A stretch of DNA of 64,000 bases from assembly GCA_037074615.1 (NCBI GenBank), contig CM073560.1, positions 6,083,501-6,147,500 on the forward strand, given 5' to 3'. The notes below the pieces were generated by a model that did not search any database, was not told the DNA's origin, and saw only the letters and a program-made list of their open reading frames with translations. The DNA is from Leucaena leucocephala. Lineage: Eukaryota > Streptophyta > Magnoliopsida > Fabales > Fabaceae. The position numbers and the translations under genes were made by a program. Positions 23,830-35,794 of the stretch are shown here, piece after piece (position 1 is the stretch's first letter; every line of letters begins with the position of its first letter).

Positions 23830-26560
23830 AGGCAAGTTTAGAACTATGGTTCTTGCCAAATCATCCATCATTGAGTCGATTAGGTCATTTTCATAGCTCA
23901 TGTTCTCGAACGATTGTAAGTTAGAAGTAATAGGTAAATATTCAAGATGTGAATAACTTGAAAAAACACTAAATATTAATCGCTTCATACCTCATGTAAG
24001 TTATCCATGAGTCATATCTCAATAATCTCGTGCGTATAGCTGTTTACATAATATCCGCATTCAACACTGCCAGGTTAACAGCGGTACTAACAGAATGGAA
24101 AAACATAGAGCACATTAGGGACTAACTTTATACTTAATAAATTTATGAAATCTAAAACTGAATTATTTGAAAACTTACCTGAGGATACATTTATGTAGGA
24201 TTAGTACTAAGTGGATAGGCTCTGAAGAGGCTAAAGCCTTGCATAGCCCTATCTCCAATTGTAAAAAAAGACATCATATAACTTACTAAATTTTATGCTC
24301 AATAAATCTATTAAGAAAAACTCACGTGTTGACGATAGATACAATTTCAAGATCTAGCCGTCCAAACATTGAATCAAACCAGTACACCACATGATCTTTA
24401 GGGACAATGACAAGCAGAGTCCAATACTTACTACAAAATATGAAGAACGTTATTTATGAATTATTATAATATGTATGTATTTGTGCCAAGTATAAGAGTA
24501 TACTTACCCTTTAATGTAAGTTTCTATATACATCTTTCTTTTGATTAGGGTCATGATGTCGACCATGTACATCATCATCGAGTTCCTATCAGTAACTATC
24601 TTTTGGACACTTTGTGAACACATGAAGCCATATGTGTCTCTTTTTGCTCCATTTAGGCATTTGCGATAAAAGTGGCTATTGTTCAATAGAGAATGGAGTC
24701 AGTACTGTGAATGATAAAACATAAAGTAGTAAAATAAATTTATAACTTACAATATGACTAACTAAATGACAGTTAAATCCAACTCCTCAAATTTCAGGAA
24801 TTGCACTATGACATTCCTATCTAGGGTGAATTTATAAAGCTCCTGTGTGGTCAAAACCCCTGACAAAATTGTGAAACTAAGTGCTTCCTCCATTTCTTCT
24901 ACCAGAGTGTGAAGAGTTCCCATATTCATATATCTCGAGTATATGTTCTGATGAAGATGTTTAAGCTTGTCTCCTTTCACCCTCTTTGCTTTAAGCTTCT
25001 GTGACACCTTTTTGGTTCTGGTTCCTTCAATATTTGCTTTTTTGTTACCTTCTCTAGCACTGGATCTAGTGTGACCCCTTCCTCAATTTGACTAGATGTG
25101 TTGACCACAGAATAAATTGCCCTAGAGCATCATCCAATATGTGGACCTCGTCAATGGGGTAGGGAACTGGTATAGTGCCAAAATATTTTTTGATGAGGTC
25201 TACCTTGACATTGACTCTACTATGGGAATTGTATTCTGGTGAATTGTTATGGCACCCACATATACGGTAACATGAGCAGCAAGGGTTATAGTCCCTTTGT
25301 GTGTCATAATATAGAGGCCACCCTTTTTCCCATCGTCCTCGGTATGCTCAGGGTTAGGGCTAGGGTTAGGGTCAGGATCAGATGATTGGGAGACAAACTT
25401 CTTCTTATTGGCACTGCCTTTCCCACTTGTCGCCGCAGGAGAACCCTAAAAATATGAACAAAATTAGTCAAGACAAAATGTATGTTAAATGTCCCTTGAA
25501 AAGAAGTAAATGAATATTTTTTTACCTCTGAACTTTGGCCGACTGTGGGGAAACCCATCATCTTCATGGCTTGATGGAGTTTGGCATCCATAGCCTCATT
25601 GAGTTTAACTTCGACAGCTTCCTGGAGTTTAGCCTTTACAGCTTGGTGGAGCCTGGCTTCGAAGCTTGCTAGAGTCTGGCATCCATATCGTCACATATCC
25701 TTTCTAATTCCACTTGATGCTGTGCAGCAAGTTCATCTTGAACTTTTGGCAACTCATCTCTGGACACCATGTCCGTGGAGGCTGCACTTTTTCTTTGTGA
25801 GGCAGAGCCAAAAACTCTTTTCGTATAACTTCTTTGGGGGGCCCTCTCACTCGACCTGGGTGGTCAAGGATCCCAATAGTTATCTCCAAGATTTCTATTC
25901 CTTTTTTAGGAATAAAAGACCCTTGGGTTGCTTGTTCCTCTAGTACCTCTTACAACATATACAAGTAACTAAGTTAAAATAATTGAATAGCAAGTAATAA
26001 TGTATAAATTCTTAATATTTAAATTAATTACTTACAATCCTCTCAGCAACAGTAGCAACCTTAGGAGTGATATACTGTCCATTCTTAACCCTCATAGCAT
26101 TTCATTTTTGTTGGCGAGATGGGTATTGGATGGATGAAGAAGGGTCTGATACAGCAGCTTGTTGCACAGCCTGTAACTACTCTTGCATCATTTCGCTCTC
26201 AAGGACACTGTACCCCCTCAAGACATGTAATGGTGGTACATATTCTTCTTAGCTATTTCTTGATTCCTCTTACTCATAGCCTATGGAAATGAAAAAAGTT
26301 AGATTAGTTAATTAAAATGTACATTCATTACTAACTAAGTTAATTAAAATGTAAGTTTATAGCACACATCAAACCTTATAAGTAGCCTCTTCCTGCCATT
26401 GACGAAACAATGCCCATGCTTTATCACTAACATTGGGGTATGTGTTCTTTAGATGCTCCCCAATCTTATTTCCTTGGAGGTAGTCATTTGCAAGGTTGGA
26501 GTTAAAGTCTCTCCATTATTCATTGCATTGCTTTAAGATGCAATACCTCATGCTTGCTGT
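23830..26560 (-). pseudogene. CACTA-associated protein gene: Transposase_24-like region plus Ulp1-like C48 domain
   Basis: Minus-strand pieces in order: a KNTYPNVSDKAWALFRQWQE region (about 26475-26380), an ILDHPGRVRGPP motif (25889-25704) resembling the LGTPEHPGRVRG signature of plant Ptta/En/Spm Transposase_24 proteins, a Pro/Ser/Lys-rich stretch (25591-25304), YGFMCSQSVQK (24686-24504), then C48 exons with KYWTLLVIVP and VYWFDSM (about 24440-24330) and PGSVECGYY (about 24090-24040). The catalytic His is Tyr here, and stops interrupt the last exons. Intron positions after the HW..FDS exon and before the ECGYY exon match those in TNL-2 and TNL-3. The family is known from CACTA elements; the domain's role in transposition is not established. 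Confidence 0.7.
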
Positions 26561-27393
26561 GGCAAAAATATCAAAATTTTGCTACATTGAAGTACAAAAA
26601 ACAAATAAGATGAAACTGCAATAAGGGACAAAAATCATTAATAACTAAAGTAGATAGGTAAAACATAGAATTAGAAATATATAAAAATATCCTCCCAAAT
26701 CATATCCTTGTCTTTCGGGTCTACCACCTTCTAGTTTGAGTACGCGAAGCTACTATTAGCGCGTACTATATGATCGATATAGCTTTTAAGTAATACCCCA
26801 TTTTGACCAGTTACCTTCATATCATGTGACTAATATTAGCGCGTACTATATGATCGATATAGCTTTTAAAAATGAGAACGACAACGGAGGGAGTGAACAA
26901 CGATGGAGAGAGTGAACGATGACAACAATGACAATGGAGGGCACCAAAAATAGGGGAAATGACTATTTATGCCTTTTGTCCAAGTCTATGTTGGTGGGCT
27001 AAAGAATGGGACTATAAGTGACTGTATGAAAAGTGAATATGAAATTGACTGGGTTTAAGGTTTTTGAAAATTTTCTGGTCTTTTTACAGTGATTTTTATA
27101 AAAATCGTTGTTATAAGTACTTTTTACAACTAAAAACTGTTGTTAAAAATATGACTTTTAATTGTGATATTTTTAAAAATCGTCATAAAAAGTGTAATGT
27201 TTTCCACTCCCTATTTCTAATAAAATTTTTAACAGCAGTTTTATTACAAACCACCGTTAAAAGTTTCTATAAAAAACCGTCATTAGAGGTTATTTAATTT
27301 GGGATTTATTTACTAAAATGCTATCGTCTTTTTTTCACGGCAGTTTTTTTATAACCAGTGAAGTAGTGCTGTAAAAAATATTTTTTTAGTAGT
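26561..27393 (-). mobile_element. CACTA terminal and subterminal region
   Basis: The plus strand ends in tatttttttagtagt at 27393, the inverse of a CACTACTAAAAAAATA-type CACTA terminus with the outermost C lost. Inside (about 27080-27350) lie many alternating variants of aaaaccgtcattag/aaaatcgtcgttata, the short subterminal repeats to which CACTA transposase typically binds. Orientation fits the minus-strand gene at 23830-26560. The opposite terminus was not found. Direct copies of a 35-bp segment lie at about 26755-26789 and 26835-26869. Confidence 0.6.
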
Positions 27394-28600
27394 AAAAGTA
27401 GCTATTTTGTATCCTAAAGCAAATGGAAGTAGCAAGAAGCATGATGAAAGTTGCTTGCTTTTCTCCGTCTCAATCAGGAAATGAAAAGATCCACAACGAG
27501 ATCAAAGCAATTAGTTGACTTATATGCTTTGGTTAATATTTTCTGTGTACAATTTGTAATGCTGTTCTATAACTTGGGTAATGGCGGTTTGTAGCCTATG
27601 CATACGCATAGCATAGGCGTTTTGGGGAAAATGTCATAGCCTTGAATTTACAGGGACATTGATCATTCAATGTTGATTAGTATGACGGAAATAAACCAAC
27701 ATAGAGGTAGTATAGCGGTGTATAGTCCCGCTAGATTTCTCTAATCTTAAGTTCGATTTAATTCTTTAAGAAGACACTTATACTATGAGAAATAACTACA
27801 AATTTTGAAACTAAAATACTTAATAATAGGATCTGATTAATATTATCAAAAAAGTATAAAAGAAATTAAATTATGATCAAGAATTAGTCGTAATTAAATT
27901 CATATAAGTCTTGATATGGAAACTTAAAATGGATCTAAATTAATGTGGATGTCTTTCACTATTGTAGGTTGGATTTTTTATAACGATTACACATCGTCAA
28001 TGGAGGTTAATATATAATAACATAGTAGTTTGTTCTAATTTTATGTGAGTAAAACAAATGATATAGAAATGAAATTCTACGTTGATTGCACTTAGTAACC
28101 GACATAGAAAGTCCCCTTGTTTAAGTTCTATTTTGTTGTGAAATATCTGTTTCATCCTAATATAAAATCTCTAATCACAAATTGATACAAGAAAAATGCA
28201 TTGACTTTGATAATTTTTTTTTTGCAAATTTTTTTAAAAAGGGGTTGGGTTCACTTACGATCCAAAGGCAATGCAAAATCTCTCTTATTCTGATGATATA
28301 TGACTCTGATAATTAATTATGCCATCATATCACTAAAGTATCAATCTATATGCGCAACTTATGACAGATTCTTCTCACAGATAGTTGACAGTCACCAACA
28401 CATAGATCAACACATATTCCTCATAGACCAAAATTTGCATAATACCTACAAACTGGAGAGTCTTCGCAAAGTAATCCACTCATAGTTTTTCTTCATTCCC
28501 AAGGATCCACAGAATCCCGACCCGCTAACACATAAGAAAGCCTGAGACTTGAGCATCATTAATACATCATAAACATCAATGACCATGAGAAGACTTGGTT
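27394..28600. other. Intergenic
   Basis: AT-rich; no supported gene, RNA or element ends. A short block (about 28480-28520) matches 39070-39110. Confidence 0.5.
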
Positions 28601-28607
28601 GGGGAGT

Positions 28608-29000
28608 ATATAATTACCGCGTCTAATGAGACAACTTCGTGAAAATCAATGATGTCATATATTATATCGTTTGATGTAGTATCCATATTCATTATCTCTA
28701 ACTTGACAACGATACTACAAATGAAGAAATAAGAGTAACCAGAATTTAGAATAGCAAAAATGAGGTCTAATAAAGTTTAAACTAGCAACTTACATTTAGT
28801 TGTAGCCATTTCATGTTCCTTCCTCCAATAATCTGGTATTTCTCAAGGGTTCTATTATTACATATATCCTAAGAAATTAGATTATTGAATAATAAATAAT
28901 AATGTTGCTGAGAAAAGTTTTACAAAAATATACTTACTCAGTGAATACTTTCTCAATATCTTCGCTTTGCTCTCCTTCTAGCTAATCAAACCAATAAACG
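28608..29000 (-). pseudogene. C48 protease exons 10-12 remnant
   Basis: Aligns with TNL-3 exons 12, 11 and part of 10, introns included. The exon-12 part reads DNEYGYYIKRY, so the catalytic Cys is Tyr, and a small insertion shifts the frame afterwards. Exon 10 is cut at about 29000 before the catalytic His. Presence of introns shows it came from genomic DNA and not from a processed copy. It is not connected to a TNL here. Confidence 0.7.
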
Positions 29001-30722
29001 ATTACATTTATTAAAGAATTTATTTTAGTCCTAAATATTTATCTCTTAAAATTATAATTTTTTTCAAAGTATTCTTATATGATTGTACTAGTTAAAGATG
29101 TTTATATCAAAGGTAGTATAAATACACATGATTAAATAGGATATTTTAGAAAAACTAACACACAATTATTTCAAATAATTAACTTACCTAATTTTTATAA
29201 TTTATCTAAATTAGTTAAATAGATCTTACATTAATAAATAGATATAATAAAGGGTATTCAATAAATCTGAAAAATAATTCAAGATGCTAATAGTTTAAAA
29301 TGTTTGATGAACTCTAAATGTTGTAAAAAAGGCTAAAGGAGCTGCAGTAACAAAAAATTGAGTTGTATCAAAACAGAGAAGAGTGAGGGCAATTTTATTT
29401 CAAAATACTACACACGTTACAATAAATTACCAAAATACAATAAGGTGGAAATTACAACAAAAACCCCATTCCATCATCTAATGCAACGAATATCTCTTCC
29501 CTTTTAGACTTTGTTGAGAATTACCGTTAATGACCCCTCCTTCCCTATCTACCTCCCTTTTCCCATTCCCTTTATACTATATTTCCAACAAAATAAAAGA
29601 AAATATGATTAGATTTCATTTCTAACAAAATATAAAGAATATAAGTAAATTTTGTAGAAAGATTACTTTCTACCCTAATAATTAAATTAAGGAGAAATAT
29701 ATAAAATAAATTAAATAAATGTAAAATATATAGAACATCTTTCAGCAAATGAGACACTTGAAAATGAAAAGGGAGTGAAGCCAAGAAGGGAATGATAGAA
29801 ACTGCATGGAGGTAATTTGCCAAAAATTTGTAAATTATGCTAATTTTTTATAAAATTAGAATAACTGAGTTAAGAATCAAGCAATTATTAATCAAAAAAC
29901 TTAAATTTTTTCATAGATTTTATGAAATACTACCTCCTATCTTTAATATAGGAGTTAATTAGATGAATGCTAGATATAGTCCTATATATATAACCTAAAT
30001 CTATTTTATATATAATATTTATTATTTTTTAAACTAATATACTTAACTTATAAATTCATATATAATATAATATTATACATGAATATTTTAGAAAGATCAT
30101 ATTTGTTATAATTAACTTATTTATTTATTTTTCTTAATTTACTCAAATTAGTAAATTAGATTTTATATTATATTGTATCTATAAATATTTTATATTTTTA
30201 TCATAAATTTAATTGTTAGCTTTCTCCATTCTTGTTTTCCTTTTCGGAAAGATTTTGTTTTTTTGAATAGTAATGAAATCTATGAAAGCACCACAGCAAA
30301 ACCACAAGCAATGGGGGTGTTGTAATTTTAGCAAAAGGAAAAAGGAAAGATAAGAGGTGAAGAGACTAATAGGGGGTGGATGCAGAGGGAATAAAATCGT
30401 TCACACCCTAAACGATTTTTATTTTTTTTATTTTAAAAAAATATGGGTCTTGCTATGATGAACTTCTTTGAAAATCCAAACTCGTTCTCCGTAAGTTTAA
30501 ATGTAATATTTTGGTAATTTATTATAATGTGTGTAGTATCTTGATAAAATTGTCGAAAAGTGAGTGTTGGTGTTGGACACGTTAGAATCCGACAAAGATA
30601 TATATTTACGTTTGAAACTACATAGCAAAGAAAGACAAGCACTTGACTCACTCCTCAAAGTTCTTTTATTCTTTTAATGTCAAACACACAGACAGCAAAA
30701 AAAAAAAAAGTAATCTATCATC
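29001..30722. other. Intergenic, partly paralogous to the 7-10 kb flank
   Basis: 29010-29360 corresponds to 7260-7487 plus 10504 onward and serves as the empty site for the Tourist-like MITE. The rest is AT-rich with no gene. 30490-30560 is the empty-site counterpart of the Mutator-like element at 32889-35183. Confidence 0.55.
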
Positions 30723-31163
30723 GGGAAAATTACGCTAAGCTCCAGCCAACTAAAGTAATAACAGAAAAGTCTCTAAAAATTTTTAAATAATTAAAAAAAT
30801 TTGAGATATAAAAATTAAAAATTATAAATATACAATTACTATTTTATCTTTACTTATTATTATAATTTTATTTTTATTTATTAATTATTACACTATCACT
30901 TGTTAACACTCTTACTTCACTTGCCCTTGGCAATACTTTTACCCTCACTCTTACATAGTTACCTATTATGCGCTCACTTGCCATTGCTGACCCAATCACT
31001 TGTCAATTTCCTTGTGCACTTAATTGGCAAGTGATGGCAAAATGGTAATTGCATGTTTACCATCTCTCAGCCTTAGGTACTATGGGCTTTTTGATTATTT
31101 AAAAAGTTTTTGGGACTTTTTGGTTAATATTTCTCTTGTATTGAATCCTATTGTAATTTTCCC
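30723..31163. repeat. Foldback/MITE-like element, copy E
   Basis: 441 bp. Begins gggaaaattacgctaagctc and ends ttgaatcctattgtaattttccc-like, with arms that fold back through caattgg caagtgatgg-like centres. Flanked on both sides by the repeated modules described for copy B. Confidence 0.7.
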
Positions 31164-31290
31164 TCTGGCATATATATCCCCAGTCACGAGAAATGCAATC
31201 TCCCCACGTCTCGAAATTCCAGCCACATTCCTTTCGGTTTTAGGAGAAATTATTAAAGTAGGTATGCTCAAAATTTTATGTCTTATTTAA

Positions 31291-32704
31291 ATTTATTTGT
31301 TTCCTTTTTTATTAAAAATATTCTCTACTAATTTAATTTTTGTTGTTCCATTTCTTTTCTTTTTCTCGACATGATCCGAGCGATTCCAAGCAATGCATCT
31401 GATAACGCGCACTGCACACATTCTTCCTCAAAGTGTAGTTCATGTAGCAATGGCTATACAAGTGGACTCGTCAATGCATGGAAGGCAAACTTAGAAAGCT
31501 CATTGGAGAGCTTAGAAAGTATTAAGTTTGTCTTAAATGCTGCTAAATATAAGTCTATTAAGAGGTTATAAATGATTTATCTATTTTTATTTTTATTTAA
31601 TTTTTATTAAAAAGAGAGAGATATATGAGAATAATTTGTAAGTATAGAAAGAGAATAAAATCTAATTTAATTTTTTTATTAATATAAGATATATTTAATT
31701 ACTTATCTATTATTTATTTTTACGTGATAATTAGTTAAAATAGACTTATAATTAAGATTAGCATGTTAATCTATCATTTTACTAGAAATATTGTAAAAAC
31801 AATCATGTGGGTGTAGCTTAATAGTTACTTTATTTAGTCTCTTAATCAAGTGACGAGAGTTTGAATCCTTCCTTAAGTATACAAATTATACCCTGATTAA
31901 AAAAGCGCCAAGGATTTCGCATGAGGGGTGAAAACAATATCTCATTAATATTTGAAAAGAAACGAAAGAAATTCACCTGTTTTCTTCTTTGTTTGGAATC
32001 TCATGATTTTGAATAAAAATATTTTAGGCAAATCTTAATTATTATTTTCAATTTTTAATGAAAAATAAATATCATGAAATTTACACCGTTCAAATAAAAA
32101 AAATAAAATAACAACTTCGGTTTTTCTGTTGAATATCTAGGGAAAATGATTAGCAGAGAAATGACCTTGAAATATCAAAGGTAAGTGGTGGCCAGCGAAG
32201 GTTTTTGACAAGATTTCATCATATCTTGCTTCAACATTTCGCTCTCTCTCTTACTCATAGTCTAGGACAAAATGTTTTAAGAGGTATAGTTATTATTACA
32301 AGTTTATTGTAAAAGAAATTTTTTATTTTAAATATATGTCCATTTATAGATCAAGCTCGTGATGACATACAATGATTATCAACTTAAACTCATCAGATTT
32401 AAACTATCTTGTACGGTCTATTTTTTTTTTCTTATTTTGATTTTTAAATAAATTATTTTAATGAGAACATATTCTAAAATAAAGATAATTTTTAATTATT
32501 ATTTTTTTAAAAAATAATTTTTTATTTAAAAAAGTAAGTTGAAAAAAATTAGATTTAAATAATTCAAATATGATGAGTTTAGGTGCTCATCATATATAAT
32601 GATGAGCAAATTTCTAGGCAAGGTCTAGGCATTCGAACTCATCGTCTATGATCTAAGTGGCATCCAAATATGAACGGCTCTTTCAAACGTACTAACTAGT
32701 TATA

Positions 32705-32750
<46 letters not shown>

Positions 32751-32888
32751 TACATGCGTACGCGACGAATGATTCTGTTGAATTTTTCAGAATTTGCATG
32801 CATCTAATTAAATCACATTGAAAAAAGAATGGCATAAAGCTATATATAACTTGGTTACCTCTCTGAGTTTAAATGTAGTATTTTGATG
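31291..32888. other. AT-rich intergenic with a SINE-like head and a TA microsatellite
   Basis: No gene is supported. At about 31806-31875 (plus), ggtgtagcttaatagttac and gagtttgaatcc are spaced like Pol III A and B boxes, suggesting a degenerate tRNA-derived SINE without clear ends. A (TA)n run spans 32708-32749. Confidence 0.45.
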
Positions 32889-35183
32889 GGCTTTTTTATC
32901 ATAATGTTATAAATACTAAAAAATTTATCCAATATACTACACCATAAAAAAGTATTTATAAAAAATATACACTCAAAATTATTCTTTAATATGATTTTGA
33001 AGATGTGATAATTTTTTAAATTATAAAAATTGAAAGTTATTCTATGACAGGATAACTTTCATATTATTTCTATCTAAATAGTGTCATGATATGCCATTTT
33101 TTCTTTGTGAGATTCTTGAGTCTAATATATCAATCTATCATATTCTTTGTCTTCACAAAGCCCAAAGCTTTCTATGTGAGCTCGTGAAAATATAGTGTAA
33201 AACTGAAGATTTAAAGTGTAGAAGACAAAATAATCTTTGAAAGTAATAAGTACTAGCTCTATACAAATATTGCTCCTTCTTTCTTTCATTATCAATTTCT
33301 CTTCTTCTTTCTTAGTTACTTCCTTTCTCCTTTATATTAACCATTTGTTCTTCTTTGTCAATTGCTTCTTTCCTCTTACCGTTGGATATTGGTAGTATGC
33401 ACATACTGTGGTCTATTACATTTTATTCCAACTTAAAAGTTTGATTATTAATCTAATTAAGATGTATTTTCTTACTTAATTTATTTTTTTATTTTTATAG
33501 TAAAGTTATTATATTTAGTCATGAGTTTTTTAACTGATTAAATTTAGTATTAAAGATATAGATATGTTGCTAATTCTCTTATAAAATATAATGCAGTTTA
33601 ATTTCTTTAGAAAAATTAAATATATATTCATTAACATCATAGATGAAATTATGAAAATTCAAAGTAGATGTATTTTTCTTAGCTATTGACATAGTTAATA
33701 TTGGGTTTTCCTAATAAACAATTATGTGATTAGAAGAAAAAAGTAAGTAAAATGTAATTTTTTTAGGACTCAATTCTTTTAGAGCAAACTATCAAATTAA
33801 AAATTTATTAAATAAAAATATGATATAAAAATAGATCATTTTGATATCAAATTCTTTATATCTATTTTATCAAGTTCCCCACTTATACTTTATCACATGT
33901 ACTAATTTCTTCATGTGTGTTTAGGTTAAAGGAAGATATTTAAAAATTGTAAAAAAATTTAGGATAAATATGTATTCAACATCCCAAAGTAATTTTGGTG
34001 GGACAATTGACAGTTTAAATAATTTAAAGGTATAATTAACACCTTAAAATAATTTTTAGAATATAATTAATACCTTAAAATAATTTTTTGTTCCATCAAA
34101 CTTCCTCCTCTCACCCTCGTCTTCTTCTCTCTATTCCCTCTCTCCAACATCATCACATTCTGACTAGCCAAATCATGCTCAATTTCAATTATTCATGTCA
34201 TTATTTGATGACTCGGTACTATTTTCAACCGAATACAATGCTCATTTTATTTTTAAGTAAAGTGGTCCATCAAACAAAGCAGTTATCAACCCTTGATAAT
34301 TAATTTCTTTAATTGAATCACCTTGGTTTGATTTAAATACACAAAATACAAAAATAGATGAGACACTTGAATCTCAAGAAGAAGTGAATATATACTAACT
34401 ATCTCAACATGTAAGAAGAAGAACAAGATGTGACACCGAAAATTATTATTTGTTAGGTAAATCACTTTTCAAAATTTTATTACTAATTTTTAATTAATTA
34501 TTTTTTATTTAATACACCCATAGTAATGTCATAATTATTATGTATTTATTATTAACGTTTTCCTCCAATTATTTATTTTTTCATACATTTTCAATAAAAT
34601 GATTGCAAAATTATTATATAAATTATTTTATTTTCATGTTAAGAAGAGACGGAAGCTGCTAAAGATATTAAAGTGATAAAATTTTTGTAGTGATGAATTT
34701 GTAAAGTTGTTTACCCCGTAGTGAATTTTTATTGCCTTGTAATAAAAAAAACATAATATTGAAGAAGTTAATCTTTGGGTGATGAACTTTTGAAAGTATA
34801 ATTCTAAAGTCAACTTTTATTGCCATGTAATGAGTATAGTGAAACTAAATATTGGACAAGTCAAATATGGCCAAACAACTTTAAATTTTGTTATATCATA
34901 AAATAATTTTTAATTTTTATAATTTTAAAATCATTACATTATCAAGATCATTTCATCATAGAATATCTTTTAAAATTATTTTGTCATAGAATAACTTTTA
35001 ATTTTTACAATTTAAAAAATTATCATATCCTCAAAATTATATTGGTAGTGAATAATTTTTTCATAAATTTAAAATTTATCTAGTGAAAAATAACTTTGAG
35101 TATAGATTTTTAATAAATACTTTTTAATGATATAATATATTAGGTAAATTTTTTTATTGTTTATAGTATTATGATAAAAAAAC
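32889..35183. mobile_element. Mutator-like non-autonomous element with long terminal inverted repeats
   Basis: 2,295 bp. The left end ggcttttttatcataatg and the right end inverted, gtttttttatcataata, start terminal inverted repeats that can be followed for roughly 200 bp with mismatches and gaps. Flanking direct repeats of 10 bp, tattttgatg (32879-32888) and tattttggtg (35184-35193), differ at one base. The related sequence at about 30497-30545 is uninterrupted, an empty site. Long inverted repeats plus 9-11-bp duplications are the Mutator signature. No transposase or recognisable captured gene was found in the AT-rich interior. Confidence 0.7.
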
Positions 35184-35398
35184 TATTTTGGTGATTTATT
35201 ATACTATGTGTAGTATTTTAATAAAATTGTCGAAAAGTGAGTGTTGGTGTTGGACACGTTAGAATCCGACAAAGATAGATATTTACGTTTGAAACTACAA
35301 GGCAAAGAAAGACAAACCCTTGACTCGCTCCTCAAAGTTCTTTTATTCTTTTAATGTCAAACACACAGGCAGCCAAAAAAAAAAAGTAATCTATCATC

Positions 35399-35794
35399 GG
35401 GAAAATTACGCTAAGATTCCAGCCAACTAAAGTAATAACAGAAAGTCTCCAAAATTTTTTAAATAATTAAAAGGTTCTATAAGATATGAGGGTAAGAGAT
35501 TGTAAATATACAATTATCATTTTATTCTTATTTATTAATTATGGTACCATCACTTATTAACACTCACTTTACTTGCACTTGTCACTGCTTTTACCCTCAC
35601 TTGTTCACTTTCTAATACTGGCACAATTACTTGTCAATTGCCTTGCACACTCAACTGAGAAGTGATGGTAAAATGGTAATTACATATTTACAATCTCTCA
35701 CCCTTAGGTACATGGGGCTTTTTGATTATTTAAAAATTTTTGGGGACTTTTCCGTTAATATTTATCTTGTATTGAATCCTAGTATAATTTTCCC
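35399..35794. repeat. Foldback/MITE-like element, copy F
   Basis: 396 bp. Begins gggaaaattacgctaagatt and ends agtataattttccc. Very close to copy E in both arms and flanks, so the 30.5-31.3 kb and 35.2-36.0 kb segments are recent duplicates. Confidence 0.7.

Noticed and set aside
25321..25400. Telomere-like gggttagggctagggttagg stretch
   Set aside because: Short and degenerate, within the Pro-rich coding part of the CACTA gene; not an interstitial telomere array.
31371..31571. Ser/Cys-rich 66-codon frame
   Set aside because: No homology, no start context and AT-rich surroundings; probably chance.
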